Positions 12,924 through 24,174 of a stretch of DNA of 64,000 nucleotides are shown here, piece after piece (within the stretch, counting starts at the first letter, position 1; every line of letters begins with the position of its first letter). The translations under genes and the position numbers were made by a program. Where the stretch lies: assembly GCA_030386875.1 (NCBI GenBank), contig CM059576.1, positions 13,768,058 to 13,832,057 of the forward strand, written 5' to 3'. The notes beneath the pieces are model-generated. The model was given only the letters and a program-made list of their open reading frames with translations. It was not told where the DNA came from and searched no databases. The DNA is from Morinoia aosen (lineage: Eukaryota; Arthropoda; Malacostraca; Amphipoda; Talitridae).

Positions 12924-14574
12924 CAGTTAGCGACGAAATTTTTCGTACACCCCTCGTCTTTCAAAACTTCCTAGAGTTACTCAAAAACAATTGTTGCCAC
13001 AGTCATAAGATTTTCACAGGATGTGAAACACATATTAGTGGCAATAGTACGAAGTTTCTAGAACAAAATATTATTTTTAAAATATTTTACAAGCTGAACT
13101 TCAGAAACACGATAAGACAAAATTATTCATTCAGTGAGTAGTATTACTCTTTTTCGAGGTGAATCTACCAATTGAGTACATTTATAATAATAAATAGCGT
13201 GACCTTTCATCTTCATAAGATTTAAGCCTTATATTATATTTTTTGAACTTTTCGGTAGTTTCAGATGAAATATTGTTCCATTCTTCTGTGGCGATGCGTT
13301 TCAATTCATGAAGATTCTTTGAAGCTCTCTTGTTGATGTTGACTTTTAATTCCTGCCAAAAATTTGCAATGGGATTGAGATCAGGACTAATCGAAGGCCA
13401 TGACAGCACATTTATATTGTTTCATTGGAGCCAGGTAGTTGTTGACTTGGCCGTGTGCTATAAGTCATTGTCTTGTTGAAATACCCATCGCCTTCCGAGT
13501 CCCGAGCTATTAGCCGATACACTCAGGTTATCGTCCAAAATAGAAATATAGTCATCAGAGATAATCTTCCTTTCAATTGCAACCAATTTTCCAGTACCCG
13601 ATGTAGCAAAACAACCCCAAAACATCAGTGAACCACTTCCGTGTTTAAGTTGGCACAGTTTTCTTGGGCAGGAAAGCTTCACCATTCTTACGCCAATCCT
13701 TCTTCACGTCATTGTGCTCAAAGAGCTCGATTTTGATTTCGTCACTCCATAATACTTTCTCTCAACATCTGTCGTTATCCAAGTGTGACTTTGCAAAGTT
13801 CAAGCGAGAAGCAACATGACATGGTTTGTGGAGTGGAGTCCTTCAAGGTCAGCGTCCGTGTAGGCCTTCCTTGTTCAGACAGCGCTAGATTGTGCGATGT
13901 CTTACGCTAGTTCCCTGAGCATTCAATCTCTCTGCAATGTCATCTAGCTTCACTCGTGAATTAGCGTTGATCTCACGACACAATTTTCGAGAAGTTTTCA
14001 CCGAGAGCTTTTGTTTGCGATCACCCCGAAGCCACGTTTCTACAGTACTAAACTTAGCAAACTTTTTTAGAACAGATTGTACTGTAGTTCTTGGGATGCT
14101 TAAACGCTTAGAAATGTCCCCATAACTATCTCCAGCTTTGTTGCAGTCAAATATCTTCTGTCTGAGGTCCACACCGGTTTCCTTAGTTTTTCCAATCGTG
14201 GCGCTAGTGTACGAATGACAAAGCTCAACTCCTCTGGCTTCCCGTTAGCTCTCACAATTTTTTAGAATGATCTCACTTATATAATGTTCATGAAAATTTT
14301 AAACACAATTTTTTTCAATCAAACAAGTATAACTGTAAAACCTTCTCAATGAAATGTAATGTTCTCAATTGGGTGAATGTTTTTGTTATTTCGTGTTTCT
14401 GAAGTTCAGCTTGTTAATTCTTTTAAAAATAATATTTTGTTTTAGAAACTTCGTATTATTGTCGCTAATATGTGCTTCAAACACTGAAAATCTTATGCCT
14501 GGGGCAACAATAGTTTTTGGGTAATTCTGGAAAGGTATGAGAGACGTGGATGTACGAATAATTTCCGCTAACTG
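12924..14574 (-). mobile_element. Tc1/mariner element with long TIRs
   Basis: The element starts at CAGTTAGCG, directly after a TA dinucleotide (12922-12923), and ends at CGCTAACTG. The first about 215 bp and last about 215 bp are imperfect inverted copies, sharing landmarks such as ACAAGCTGAACTTCAGAAAC (left) and its reverse complement (right). The transposase lies on the minus strand between them. The right-hand TA is displaced by a few bases (CTGCCTTTA), so the right border is approximate. Inverted repeats longer than 200 bp place it with the long-TIR Tc1-like elements. Confidence 0.85.
13182..14200 (-). pseudogene. Tc1-like transposase, inactive
   Basis: Cut-and-paste DDE transposase remnant. 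The N-terminal part (13885-14172) is a paired-like helix-turn-helix DNA-binding domain with a KRLSIPRTTVQSVLKKF second helix. The middle carries the first catalytic Asp in VLWSDE (about 13750), then HGSGSLMFWGCF and the second Asp in FQQDND (about 13460). The C-terminal part has SPDLNPIANFW. Family members have Glu where this copy has Ala (PIENLW versus PIANFW); the spacing from the second Asp is the expected 34 residues. There are also in-frame stops between the QQDND and SPDLNP blocks. It is therefore catalytically dead as well as interrupted. It ends at the stop at 13182-13184, inside the left TIR region. Confidence 0.9.
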
Positions 14575-16660
14575 CCTTTATCATTTGTGTAGTGTCTATC
14601 TGTTGGCTCAAACTGGCAGTTAGGTTTCACTGGCAGCGAGTGACACTCAGTATGACAGTATGTTCTATTCAGGCACACTCGTGGTGAAAAGGTAGATTTG
14701 AAAACACCGGGATACACAGAAATTAACTCTCGTTCTTTGATAAACGATCAGCAGTCTATCAGAAATCTTTTTCGAAAAATTCCGTAAATACAGTGTGGGA
14801 CATCTAGGTGGAAAGTCTATTTATGTGTCTCGAAATTCCCTGGGTTTCGGAATGAACCTGCGTTGACTTCTGTTACTTCGTGGTTCTGTGTGACGAACAT
14901 GACCAAATGTAACAAATAAATATTTTCACGCCACAGCGACTTATATTTCCGTTCCGACTTTGGTGTATTCATTTTTTATCGTTGATGAAACTTTGATACG
15001 GATGTGTGAATTTTTATTTCCTAATAGATTTTAATTAGACCCAAACATTTTTTACTTAGTAAGTCAGTAATGGAGTTCTTGCAGACTTACCTTGGTTACT
15101 ACATTTCGGAATCTGTGTTTTATTCGCCTATGCACTACACTGGAATTACTATAGCTTTGGTTGATTAGATGACTTCGTATATTACTCCCATGCTTTATAT
15201 TACTCTTGCCTGCTGGTACGCACAATCTAAAGGCTGCAAATGATTCCACCAACAATCCAAGAAGATTTAGTAGATGAATATCGAGGCTAACTTTCAGATG
15301 TCGAAATGGCTAAACAGGATACACTTTTAGGTATTTTTTCGACACATATTATCACAGAAAGCGGACAGAAAATTTATTCCTGCTGTTACCATCATCATTA
15401 CCGTTCTTTATTACAAACACAGAAAAGAGGGGAGGTTGCACCAAAAGAAAATGTTTGGTAAAATTTACGTGACTCAGAAGTGAAATAAAGATTATATATA
15501 CGCATTAAAGCGAAATTGTTACGAGATATGATTCCGTAATTAGTTTTCAACTATCATGAGCTAAAACTAAATTCTGTGACATCTTAGGGCAATGCTAGTG
15601 AAACTCATACACGAGCATGATAAGCGTGACTTCAAAATATTTTAAATATTAACGTTTATGAAGTCCTCTAACTGAAACTTTTACTCCTGTACGTGGGCTA
15701 AACCTTAGTTCTCCAGATTGCAATTTGATCAGAGATCAGTGTTACCGAAGACATTTCAGATGATTTAAAATATACTTTATGAGCACTACAAGTAGTGAGC
15801 AACAGAAAAGTTAGTGTTAGGCTATGTTAAATGGCAAGAAAAATAATTCGGTTAGTGTTCAATTAGTAAATTGATTTTTTTCCATTTCATATTCCTGAGA
15901 GGCCGCAGATTTATTAATTGCAGATAGCATAAACGCAACCGGCACAATAACCTTCATTGATTGTTATAGAGCAAGAACCACTATTTTTTCTGGATGAAAC
16001 GTTTCTTATAAATGAAATACCCCCCAACTGTAGAATGAGCAGCACAAATATGATATGGTGAAAATGAATCAGTTGATAAAGAGAAAATTTTCAACAACGT
16101 GTCTGGAGAGAATATCCACCTACTAAATTTACCTCAACCAATAGTATCAGATCCAGAAATGAGCGTTAAAATGAAATGGGAAATTAGAAGCACGGACATA
16201 CACAGCTAGAAGAATATCGTGTGTGAATAAACGTGTTTAAATAAAAATCCCCAACCGAATGCGCCTAATTTTTATTACTTTAACAAGCGTAGAATGCTAA
16301 AATAAAGAATATTACTATTGCTGAAAATGAAACACTTCAGTAAAATAATCAATTTGGAACTAAAAACAAAGATAAGATGAAAAATGGGAGGAGCTTAGTG
16401 TACTTGATGAACCAATGGCAAAGCTGCTTTCAAAACGTCGTAGGGAGAGCTTCACTGGCGTTTAGTCTAGTAAAAAAGATCTCGAATGCACCTCGCTTTG
16501 AACCGATGAAGTCGACCAGAACCGAGAAGTCTACTAATGCATCCTCTCAATGACTTTCTCAGCGATACCGAGGTACTCTACTAGAGTCCACTAGTCTAGT
16601 ACATTTTTTCCGGAGGAAAAAATGCAAATAGCCCACTAACGCTTTCCACCCTTCAATTAC
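14575..16660. other. AT-rich spacer, no gene seen
   Basis: No open frame of note and no recognised repeat. Confidence 0.5.
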
Positions 16661-16674
16661 AGCTAAATTTTTTA

Positions 16675-16785
16675 GGTCCAGGTATCATTGAAAGACTAGG
16701 TAAAAATTATGCAGATATTAAGATCGGTAACAAGATTATCCGATCGAACTTAAACCATGTCCTGCCCTTAGATAAATTAAAAAGG
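16675..16785 (+). pseudogene. possible retroelement integrase C-terminal fragment
   Basis: A short open stretch reads GPGIIERLGKNY followed by a basic, Ile-rich segment ending NHVLPLDKLKR and a stop. The pattern (GP...I...L....Y.I...N....H...L) resembles the C-terminal tail of LTR-retrotransposon integrases. It is short and upstream sequence gives no support, so the assignment is tentative. It stands before the membrane-protein-like remnants at 17.3-18.2 kb, the order expected for pol then env. Confidence 0.3.
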
Positions 16786-16871
16786 TAACATTGCCAACCT
16801 AGTTTGGAACTGTTCATTTTCATATATTCCGAAATTGCCATTTCATATATGTATTCAAATGGTATTTAGCC

Positions 16872-16926
16872 TGTAAGTGCGTTCTATGAGTTCTTAGCTT
16901 GTAAGTGCGTTCTATGAGTCTTTCTT
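16872..16926. repeat. 28-bp tandem duplication
   Basis: TGTAAGTGCGTTCTATGAGT occurs at 16872 and again at 16900, giving two tandem copies with a 28-bp period. Confidence 0.8.
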
Positions 16927-17271
16927 AGGACTGTATGTATGTCTTGCGTTAGGAAATATTCTGTTGAGCAAACACCTTGTGCCGAGATGATGAGCTGAGG
17001 ATGTTGTCATACTGTTGTTGCGACATCAGAGTGTGTTCATCAAGTCGTGAGCTAGAATTGATAAACTTAGGTGCAATCGTGGAAATGTCGACACGAGAGT
17101 GCGAGTGCGAAGCCTGCGAGAACTGTATCGCACCTGCCGCAACTTGTTTGAAAATAATGTCAGGCATTGTAGTTGGAAAGAATGTGTCTTATGAGGGAAG
17201 GAAGCGCTGCCTTAGTAGGAAACGTCAATTGTTTACTTTAAACTTGGGGCCATGCTAATAAGCTGTATCGT

Positions 17272-18198
17272 TTCTTTTCAGATTCCTGGGGCGACTCCTG
17301 AACAACTCCAGAACATTACACATTCCGATTTACAATACACACATACACTTTACACCTTTACTTACTACTTGGATTGCGCACTTAGCTACTTTCAAAAATA
17401 AGTAACAATCAACAATAACTGCTTACTTCATAAGCACCTCAAAGACTTCAAACACTCTTAAATCCTGATGTGTACCGGGGATACCAACCAACTCTGGCAG
17501 CCACAGGAATCGACGATCGTTTTCAGAATCAGGGTACCTAAAGAATTGTTACAAGAGGCCTACTGCAAATTTTCAGAATCAGGGTACCTAAAGAATTGTT
17601 ACAAGAGGCCTACTGCAAATTTACCGTGTTCCTGAACCACGATTCCCCGTTGCGTACACGTATCTTGGTGTATGAATCCGGAGACGATATCGAACTCGTG
17701 TTCGAAATCAAAATCGCTGCATTCCCAGCAAACATCCAGTGATAAAATAATTTTTCTATATCTGAAATTGCTAAAAACAATATTCACTATTAATCAATAA
17801 TAACTACTTACGTAATTTCAAGCGGCACCATTTTAATTCCTGCGCTATTAGTCGCTTTGTGGCCCGCTAAAATAGGTAACAAGGTATCAAATGTCAATGT
17901 AGACGCCATTTTAACTGCAATAAAGGCCAATAATGGTCAGATTTCGGATGAACTCATCCGCCATACTGAGGAAACGAGAGTCGATCTCATTCCTGATCAA
18001 TTGAGCGATATATTGTTGCTCAGTTACACATTAATCACTATAATAATTACCGTGATGATCATATATATCAAAAGAGATTTAAACAAAGTTATTGGACGAC
18101 TAAGTGGTGATGACGTTGTTATGCGTCGAACCGCCTGGAAGGAATTCAATAATAGTCCTAGGCAAATCCTTGCAGTTCCACCTCAAGTCAACACATAA
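17272..18198 (+). pseudogene. unknown membrane protein remnant, envelope-like
   Basis: Three open pieces lie on the plus strand. One at about 17282-17402 follows a splice-acceptor-like TTTCTTTTCAG. One at about 17480-17725 is disrupted by a 50-bp tandem duplication. The last, at 17857-18198, has a Leu/Ile-rich membrane span (LLLSYTLITIIITVMIIYI, about residues 49-68) followed by a short basic tail. A long ectodomain, a single C-terminal membrane helix and a short cytoplasmic tail are the layout of retroviral-type envelope proteins, and a pol-like tail lies just upstream. I do not recognise a specific family and no furin site or fusion peptide is visible, so a host membrane-protein pseudogene is the main alternative. 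Confidence 0.3.
17521..17620. repeat. 50-bp tandem duplication
   Basis: Two nearly identical 50-bp copies, starting TTTCAGAATCAGGGTACCTA at 17521 and at 17571. The second copy leads into the longer open frame, so the duplication interrupts what was a continuous reading frame. Confidence 0.9.
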
Positions 18199-20989
18199 CA
18201 CTACAACTACAATATCCATACAAGATGGATCTTTTTCAAGCTAAAGATATACAGAAAATGTTTTTAGTCTCATTTATAAAAATATATATATTCAAAACTC
18301 TACCTGCACCAGACTTAATAAAAATATAGGAAATCACAGTGCAAGTTGACTAGAAGGAAAAACTTTTTGCAGACCAGGAAGATGAAAAATTCCGAAGAGT
18401 AGATACCTTCTTAGTATACTTCTATTTTACACAGTATCCTATGTCTTAGTCTACTTCTATTTTATACGGATTATTGTTATTATTCTGGTGCCGTTTAATA
18501 TAATCCTTGTTGTAGTTTTACTCGCCCTATAGATATGCTTTGTTCATGTTTCACTAGAATTAAGGAGACTAATTATTTCTATTGCGACTAAAAACCAATT
18601 TGCACGCTTGTTGATTGGTTAAATTAAATTGAATTAGTTCCTTATTGATTATTCTACTTACTTTCTATATTTAATTTACTTGAACTGAAATAAGTTAATC
18701 TGAATCGTAGGACGATCAACTTTTACCTTGCGATTTGTAGTAATGTAATGAACTGTTTCGCGTATATAAACTTATATTCTATATTTCGATGGTATGTGTC
18801 CAGTTTGTTCACTAAGTGTACCTTTTGAGATGGTTTATTATGTACGTTATTTGATTTTTGAGTTAGATATGTTAATAAAAATATGTGGTGTATCCTATTT
18901 TTGAATTGTATTTGAACTCAATTAATAAGAATACATTGATAAATGAATTGTTTAAGCCAAGTAGGCAGATAGATTAATTAGTTGCTTTTGGATAACAAAT
19001 TAAGTATTGAATTGAAACTTTTTGGTCTCGAATTAACTTGACGGATTGTAAGATTAATTGATAGTCAAAGGAAAATTAAAGTTAATCGAATATTGTTTTA
19101 AAAATTTTTTATGATAATAAAGAATTTTACCCTCGGGGGGAGCAAATGTGCGCCCCCCCGTTTTTTTCATTTTAGCATTTTTTCATTTTAGCGGAATACA
19201 AAAAAAAATTGCACTAGGGAGGTTAGTTCGGACAGCACGCACTGTACAAATACTTCTTTATAATGCAAAGGCTTCTCTAAGGGATAATATAATGAAAGTA
19301 ATGAATGTTGGTTATTTTTTAATACGCTCACCACCGAAGTAGAATGGTTATTACTTCCGTAATATTTATATGAAAATGAATCTATTGGATTTTTTCCTTG
19401 CTTGTAGGTATGCAGTGACCTATGAAAATATCGGCGCAGAGCTGCTCTCAGATAATCATCTGTTATATATCTATTCAATTCTTATCTGCACCTTGAGTGT
19501 GCTATCGACTTCTGTTTATTGATTCTCAGGGGAAATACACGAGGTCCCGAGCTCAAGGCTCATATACTGTATTTTTTTATATATTAAACTTTCAAGCTTG
19601 TCTTTTTCATTCCTGCTGTTTTTTTTTCAACACTAGCAATTTTTTTTCATTTATACCTTGTTTCATGAACTTAATTACGGTTGTTATATGCAGGGAACCG
19701 GGACACACTTTTTGCATATCTTTTTCGTTCCAATGTTTGTTAATATAAAAATTCCTTCCACCTTCGGAAAAAAATTTGTTGGGGTTAGGGGATATGAACT
19801 TAACTTAAATCAATCATTCTAACAATTTTTTATTAAATTTTGGAAAAGTAGAATGTGAACAGAAATGTAAATGGATCAAAGTGAACGGACGAAAAATATT
19901 TGAATAAAACTAATGTTTTTATGAATTTGTAAGGTATAACTTCACTCTGTATGTGTTCAAATTTTCGTGATAGATTTTGGAATTTTTGGTGCAGATTTAG
20001 TATTGAGGAATTAATCGCTTCCCAATAATTTTGATAGAGGTAAATTTCATTATCCGTAATTGCTTGTTAATTTTTATGTAACATAATTCTCAAATGCCGA
20101 GTATTCTTTATCGAAATCAATCTAAATCTGCAAGTTATTATATAAGTTGCTCCAAAATGATTAGCTATATTTATAGCTAAAATTAAAGCCTGACTCATAT
20201 TTAACCTCGTAATCTAATTTCGTTGTGCATTGTGGCAAGAGGGCTGAAAATTTATTTTAGAAATGTGAAAATGAAATAATCGGGATGTGAACGAAGTTTG
20301 ACCATCAAATTATTCATAAAATATCTACTGCTATAAAGGAAAAATTTATTTATGCTGTTTTTACATTTTTATTGGTTACGATAATTGTGATAGGAAAAAT
20401 ATTTTATAACCTGTGTAATACTATCAGAATATATTTAAGATTTCCATGTTTATACACGCAGGGCACATCAATGAAAAAATGAAAAAATTGTATATTTATC
20501 TTTTGCCTGCCACTATTAGCTTAAGAGCGCATTTCAAAAAATATCTGCGCATGAAGAGACAATAGATAAAAGAGATAGTGTCGCTTTTGTCGCTATTTCA
20601 TGTTTGAATGAATTGAACAAACTTAGAAAAGAAAAATTAAAGATAATGTGAATCCTATATTGCAGATAGTCATTGCGAGCTCATCACTTAATTAAGCATG
20701 AATGTTATAAAAGTGATATTATTTAATGTGTTTATCACATTAATTAAAATTTCTGCGTGCTCTGTCGAACATTTCGAATGTCGATTGCCATAATTTGTGA
20801 CGAAACATGCATACCGTCAGTGAGGTTTTCATTGTCAGAGAGGTTTTTAATAATGATTTTTTTTATGAATGAATAACGTCAGCTGAAAAACTTTTCTTCT
20901 TCCTAACATCATCAATAGGACCAGAGTTCATCTAAATCAAATTGAAAATAGTTATTTGAAATAATTATACTTTTCGTTTCAATAACATT
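18199..20989. other. AT-rich spacer; possible retroelement 3' UTR at left
   Basis: No coding. At 19134-19162 a G-run is followed by a C-run (CGGGGGGAG...GCGCCCCCCCG), which could be a polypurine tract followed by an LTR start, or a simple hairpin. The rest shows no recognisable feature. Confidence 0.4.
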
Positions 20990-21534
20990 TGTCGCAACTC
21001 CAGCCTTGCTACTCTTTTAAGTCCCTTGCAAGTTAATCAATATCTTGCATTATCAGGGACTAGGTCATAATTAACCCTTTACTGACCTAAAAGACTAAAT
21101 ATCAATTAGATATGACAAGCAGGCAATAATTGGATTGCTTCCCCTTCCTGGCGACAAATGTTTATATCGAACATCCCTAATGTGTTCGTTTATTCGTGCG
21201 AGCTGAATCTGAAGCCACAGCAGCGGATTCGGAGCGCCCTTGACGTCGAAGCTTTCGCGGGCTGACACGTCAGAAGAAGATCATCAACGGAGTCGGCAGC
21301 ACGTGCCTTTGCGTGTGACGATTTCCAAACCGGCCCTGCTTTCGGGCAGCCAAACGCCCGGATAGCCGGCTATCATTGAAGAAATGTTCCCTGAACAACT
21401 ATCTTCGAAGTTCAGGTGAGCAATCTTTACTTATTGTCTTTGCTTGTCATATTATTATTTAGCACGTTGCAGAAGAGACTATGTTAAATGCCAGATAGTT
21501 CTGGAAGTTGGCGCTCTTGCCGGTAAGCGTGACA
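20990..21534 (+). repeat. 5' LTR of Bel/Pao element
   Basis: Starts TGTCGCAACTCC and ends GTAAGCGTGACA, i.e. TG...CA ends. It contains a GC-rich central part, a region around CTAATGTGTTCGTTTATTCG, and near its 3' end the word TGGCGCTCTTGCCGG (21509), which looks like a primer-binding site. It nevertheless lies inside both LTR copies, so the true primer site is uncertain. Confidence 0.95.
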
Positions 21535-22395
21535 TAGTTCTTTTTTTCGAAGATAGTTTCTTATTATTTAATTTGAAGAAAGTGATTTAATCTTCGAATT
21601 CCTTATTCGAGGAAAGTAATCTAATCTTTGAATCTTTTAAATTTATTTCATTATTCTCAAAGTCACTTATATGAGGAATTTATCAATTTAAAAATTCTTC
21701 ATTCATTTGAAAGTTAAAAAAATTTAACTTCTTATGAAAAGCAGTTCTGGCGTACGCAATTCGTTCGTCAGCTGCTAAAGCAAGGCTGGAGTAGCTTCAG
21801 GGAAAATCCTGGTGACTATATCTTTTTGTTTCTTCTTTCTCCAGTTCAAAAAAATCTATTTTTCATTATAAACTTAAAATAAAAATAATAAAGAAAAAGG
21901 GATTTAATAAATTTTCCGTAATTTGGAAAGTCTCGCTGGTTGCCGTGCTTTCCGGGCTTGGAGCCGGGGTGTCTCTCTTCTCACTAGAATTAAGGTGCTT
22001 TTTTCGTGTCGTTTTTGTGTAAGGTACCTTTTTTTGTATTACTAGCTCCTTGCGCTTTCGGGGGCTAGTCTCTTGTTTACCTTGCACAAATTATAATTTT
22101 TTCTGGTTGAACTTTTGTGTGCTAGTGTGTAAGTGAAAAAAAAATAATATTGAAGCAAAAATTTAAATAAAATTTTGGTGAAAAATCGAATTGTGTGAAC
22201 GTTCTAATGTGACCTAACTTTAATTGGTGAGGGATGTAACTTTTCTGTGTATTCTGTGTGTCATTTGTATTTTTCTATCTAAATAATATGAGGATGTAAA
22301 CCTAACCTGTCCACTTTTAATAGTGTAGACCTTTATTAGCTGAACTTTTTCTAATAAGCCTATTAACTGTTACTTATTACTTTTTTTTTGCAAAC
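21535..22395 (+). other. Bel/Pao 5' leader
   Basis: About 860 bp of AT-rich untranslated leader between the 5' LTR and the gag start codon. No open frame of interest. Confidence 0.6.
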
Positions 22396-22514
22396 ATGAC
22401 CGAAACTTTTAACGCCTCAGCCCTTAGCATGAAAATGCGGGGAGTAAAATGTAGTATTACCGCTTTACGCAAGAAAGTGCTAGCTCCTGGCTGTGCACCT
22501 TTTCTCCTGAGGCC
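22396..22514 (+). pseudogene. Bel/Pao gag, N-terminal piece
   Basis: An ATG at 22396 (context AAACATGA) starts a short frame with KMRGVKCSITALRKKV, the RG...(K/R)..IT pattern that opens many Bel/Pao gag proteins. Coding is cut at about 22514 by the nested DNA element that begins at CAGTTAAAAATT. The frame here is not the one needed by the next gag piece once the insert is discounted, so a further one-base indel or imprecise insertion is likely. Confidence 0.6.
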
Positions 22515-23227
22515 CAGTTAAAAATTCATGCCGTTTTTAGAGCGACAGGTAGCAGAACATAGTGAAACATGGCTGCAGAAGGCCAGAATATTTCTTTGTC
22601 GGCCGCTCTCGACTACAATTTCCCTTTCGACGGCCATCCGCTAGTCTAATTGGGACGTTATAAGCGCGGAAGAACCGTGCTCTTCCACAATAGGCCGGTG
22701 TCAAGCTACGCTGTCGGCTTGCGGTCGACTTCGATGCATGGGGCAGTTCCAAAGTTACAAAGCTGCCGAGGGAAGCTTAATTGGTAGTCAGAGGTGCCAA
22801 CTAAGAAATTGGTAAATAAACCTTGAAATTTTAATTTATGGAACGTTTTTATGTTGTTAGAAATTTAAATGTCAATATAATAATTTATGCCAGTTTATTA
22901 TGAATACTACTATCTCGCAGTTCGTCTGAGTGATTTTTTTCTTTTCATTCGACTTAGAGGGCAACACTACACTGACATGTTGGGTTGGTGAACCTGTCAC
23001 GCTGTCTCACGCGCGTTTTCGCGCCAGTTTTGTCCTTGGTGTTGTGTGTGACAGGTGTCTTAGTCGTGTCTCTATTATTTAAAACGTTTCAAGAAAAGTG
23101 TTCAGTGTTTATATCAGAGCGAGTGTATAGTAAGTGAGGTTGTATTTTATTTGTAATAAATTTGTGCTATGAGGTATAGGATGTTCGCTCTCACGTGAGT
23201 TCCTAATTCCATTGAGGACGTTAGAAG

Positions 23228-23299
23228 CCGGATAGTACGTCTGGCCTGGTACCGGATAGTACGTCTGGCCTGGTACCGGATAGTACGTCTGGCCGGATA
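23228..23299. repeat. 24-bp tandem repeat, about 3 copies
   Basis: Unit CCGGATAGTACGTCTGGCCT plus GGTA, repeated at 23228 and 23252 with a partial third copy at 23276. Confidence 0.9.
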
Positions 23300-23515
23300 A
23301 TTTGAAAGAGCCCAACTGTGAGTTCCACCCCCTCGGTGAATTCATATATATGACAATTCATCGTTGTGGTGGGACTGGTAGAGAAGGCAATGCAACTTCA
23401 GCATCACCAACGGAAAAACAAAACATGGAAACCATACGTGACTTTCCCCTCGGACAGTCTTCAGCAACTCTTGAATTGAAGGACCTTCTGGCAGGTGATG
23501 AACGATGTGTACATC

Positions 23516-23641
23516 TACATATTTGTGTACGTGTGTGCGTACGTGTGGGTGTGAACGTGTGTGTGTGTACGTGTGGGTGTGTACGTGTCCGTCTGTGTGT
23601 GTGTACGTGTGTGTGTATGTGTGTGTGCACGTATGTGTACG
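23516..23641. repeat. (TG/TACGTG)n microsatellite
   Basis: Alternating GTGTGTACGTGTG and GTGTGGGTGTGTACG units; purine-pyrimidine alternation over more than 100 bp. Confidence 0.9.
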
Positions 23642-23931
23642 GAAGGCCGGTGTAATTGAGTTCGGGCAAGGTCGAAATAATGCGGCAGGATGTTCGGAAC
23701 GATGCGGCGCGTGGCCGTTTAGGGGCGTGGAAAGTCGATACTTAGCCGATAGAAGTGGAAATTTAGGAAAAGCTGCAAAGGAAATTCAATGGTTTTGAAG
23801 TCGTTTTTTACTGCCATATTAAGTGGTCATGGCGACCAAAAAACTACTGCTTTTCCGAATAATATACGGCTAGAAGTCTTGCCTACCGCAGCATAGAAAC
23901 TACTGGAAAACGTCTAAAATTTTTAACTGGG

Positions 23932-24174
23932 GGGAGGCCATTCCTCAGTTGAGTGGCCTTCTAAAGGATTTCCGCCGTCTCTCCTCTATTCTACCTTCTG
24001 ACCTTGAGGAAATTTCTGAAGAGGAGTTAGTTAGACGTGCAGAATACGAAATCCAAATAGTTGAATTAATCGCTGAATTGAAAAATTCAGTTCTCCCGGC
24101 ACCGGTGTCTAACTCTAATGATACCGCGCCTCCTTCTGAGGCTAGTAAAGTTTCTGTTGCGGAAGTGCCTTTAA
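23932..24174 (+). pseudogene. Bel/Pao gag, middle piece
   Basis: An open frame running into the TTAA at 24171. It encodes a Leu-rich, acidic helical segment (GLLKDFRRLSSILPSDLEEI...) like the N-terminal coiled region of Bel/Pao gag, then a Ser/Pro/Ala linker. There is no ATG at its start; it is the continuation of gag after nested insert 1. It is cut at the TTAA where nested insert 2 begins. Confidence 0.65.

Larger units (their letters stand above)
22515..23931. mobile_element. DNA transposon nested in gag (insert 1)
   Basis: Inverted ends CAGTTAAAAATT (left) and AATTTTTAACTG (right), with further similarity inward (GCCGTTTT versus GACGTTTT), bound about 1.4 kb that splits the Bel/Pao gag. 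A GAGGCC word occurs next to both ends (22509 and 23934) and may be part of a target duplication. Inside are a 24-bp tandem repeat (23228-23299) and a TG/ACGTG-rich microsatellite (about 23516-23641). No transposase is present, so it is non-autonomous. The superfamily is unclear. Confidence 0.65.

Noticed and set aside
19134..19162. Transcription terminator hairpin
   Set aside because: The G-run/C-run pair is not a eukaryotic terminator; it is better explained as a purine tract and adjoining LTR edge, or chance.
23302..23798. Cys/Val- or His/Thr-rich open frames on both strands
   Set aside because: They are translations of a TG/ACGTG microsatellite inside nested insert 1.
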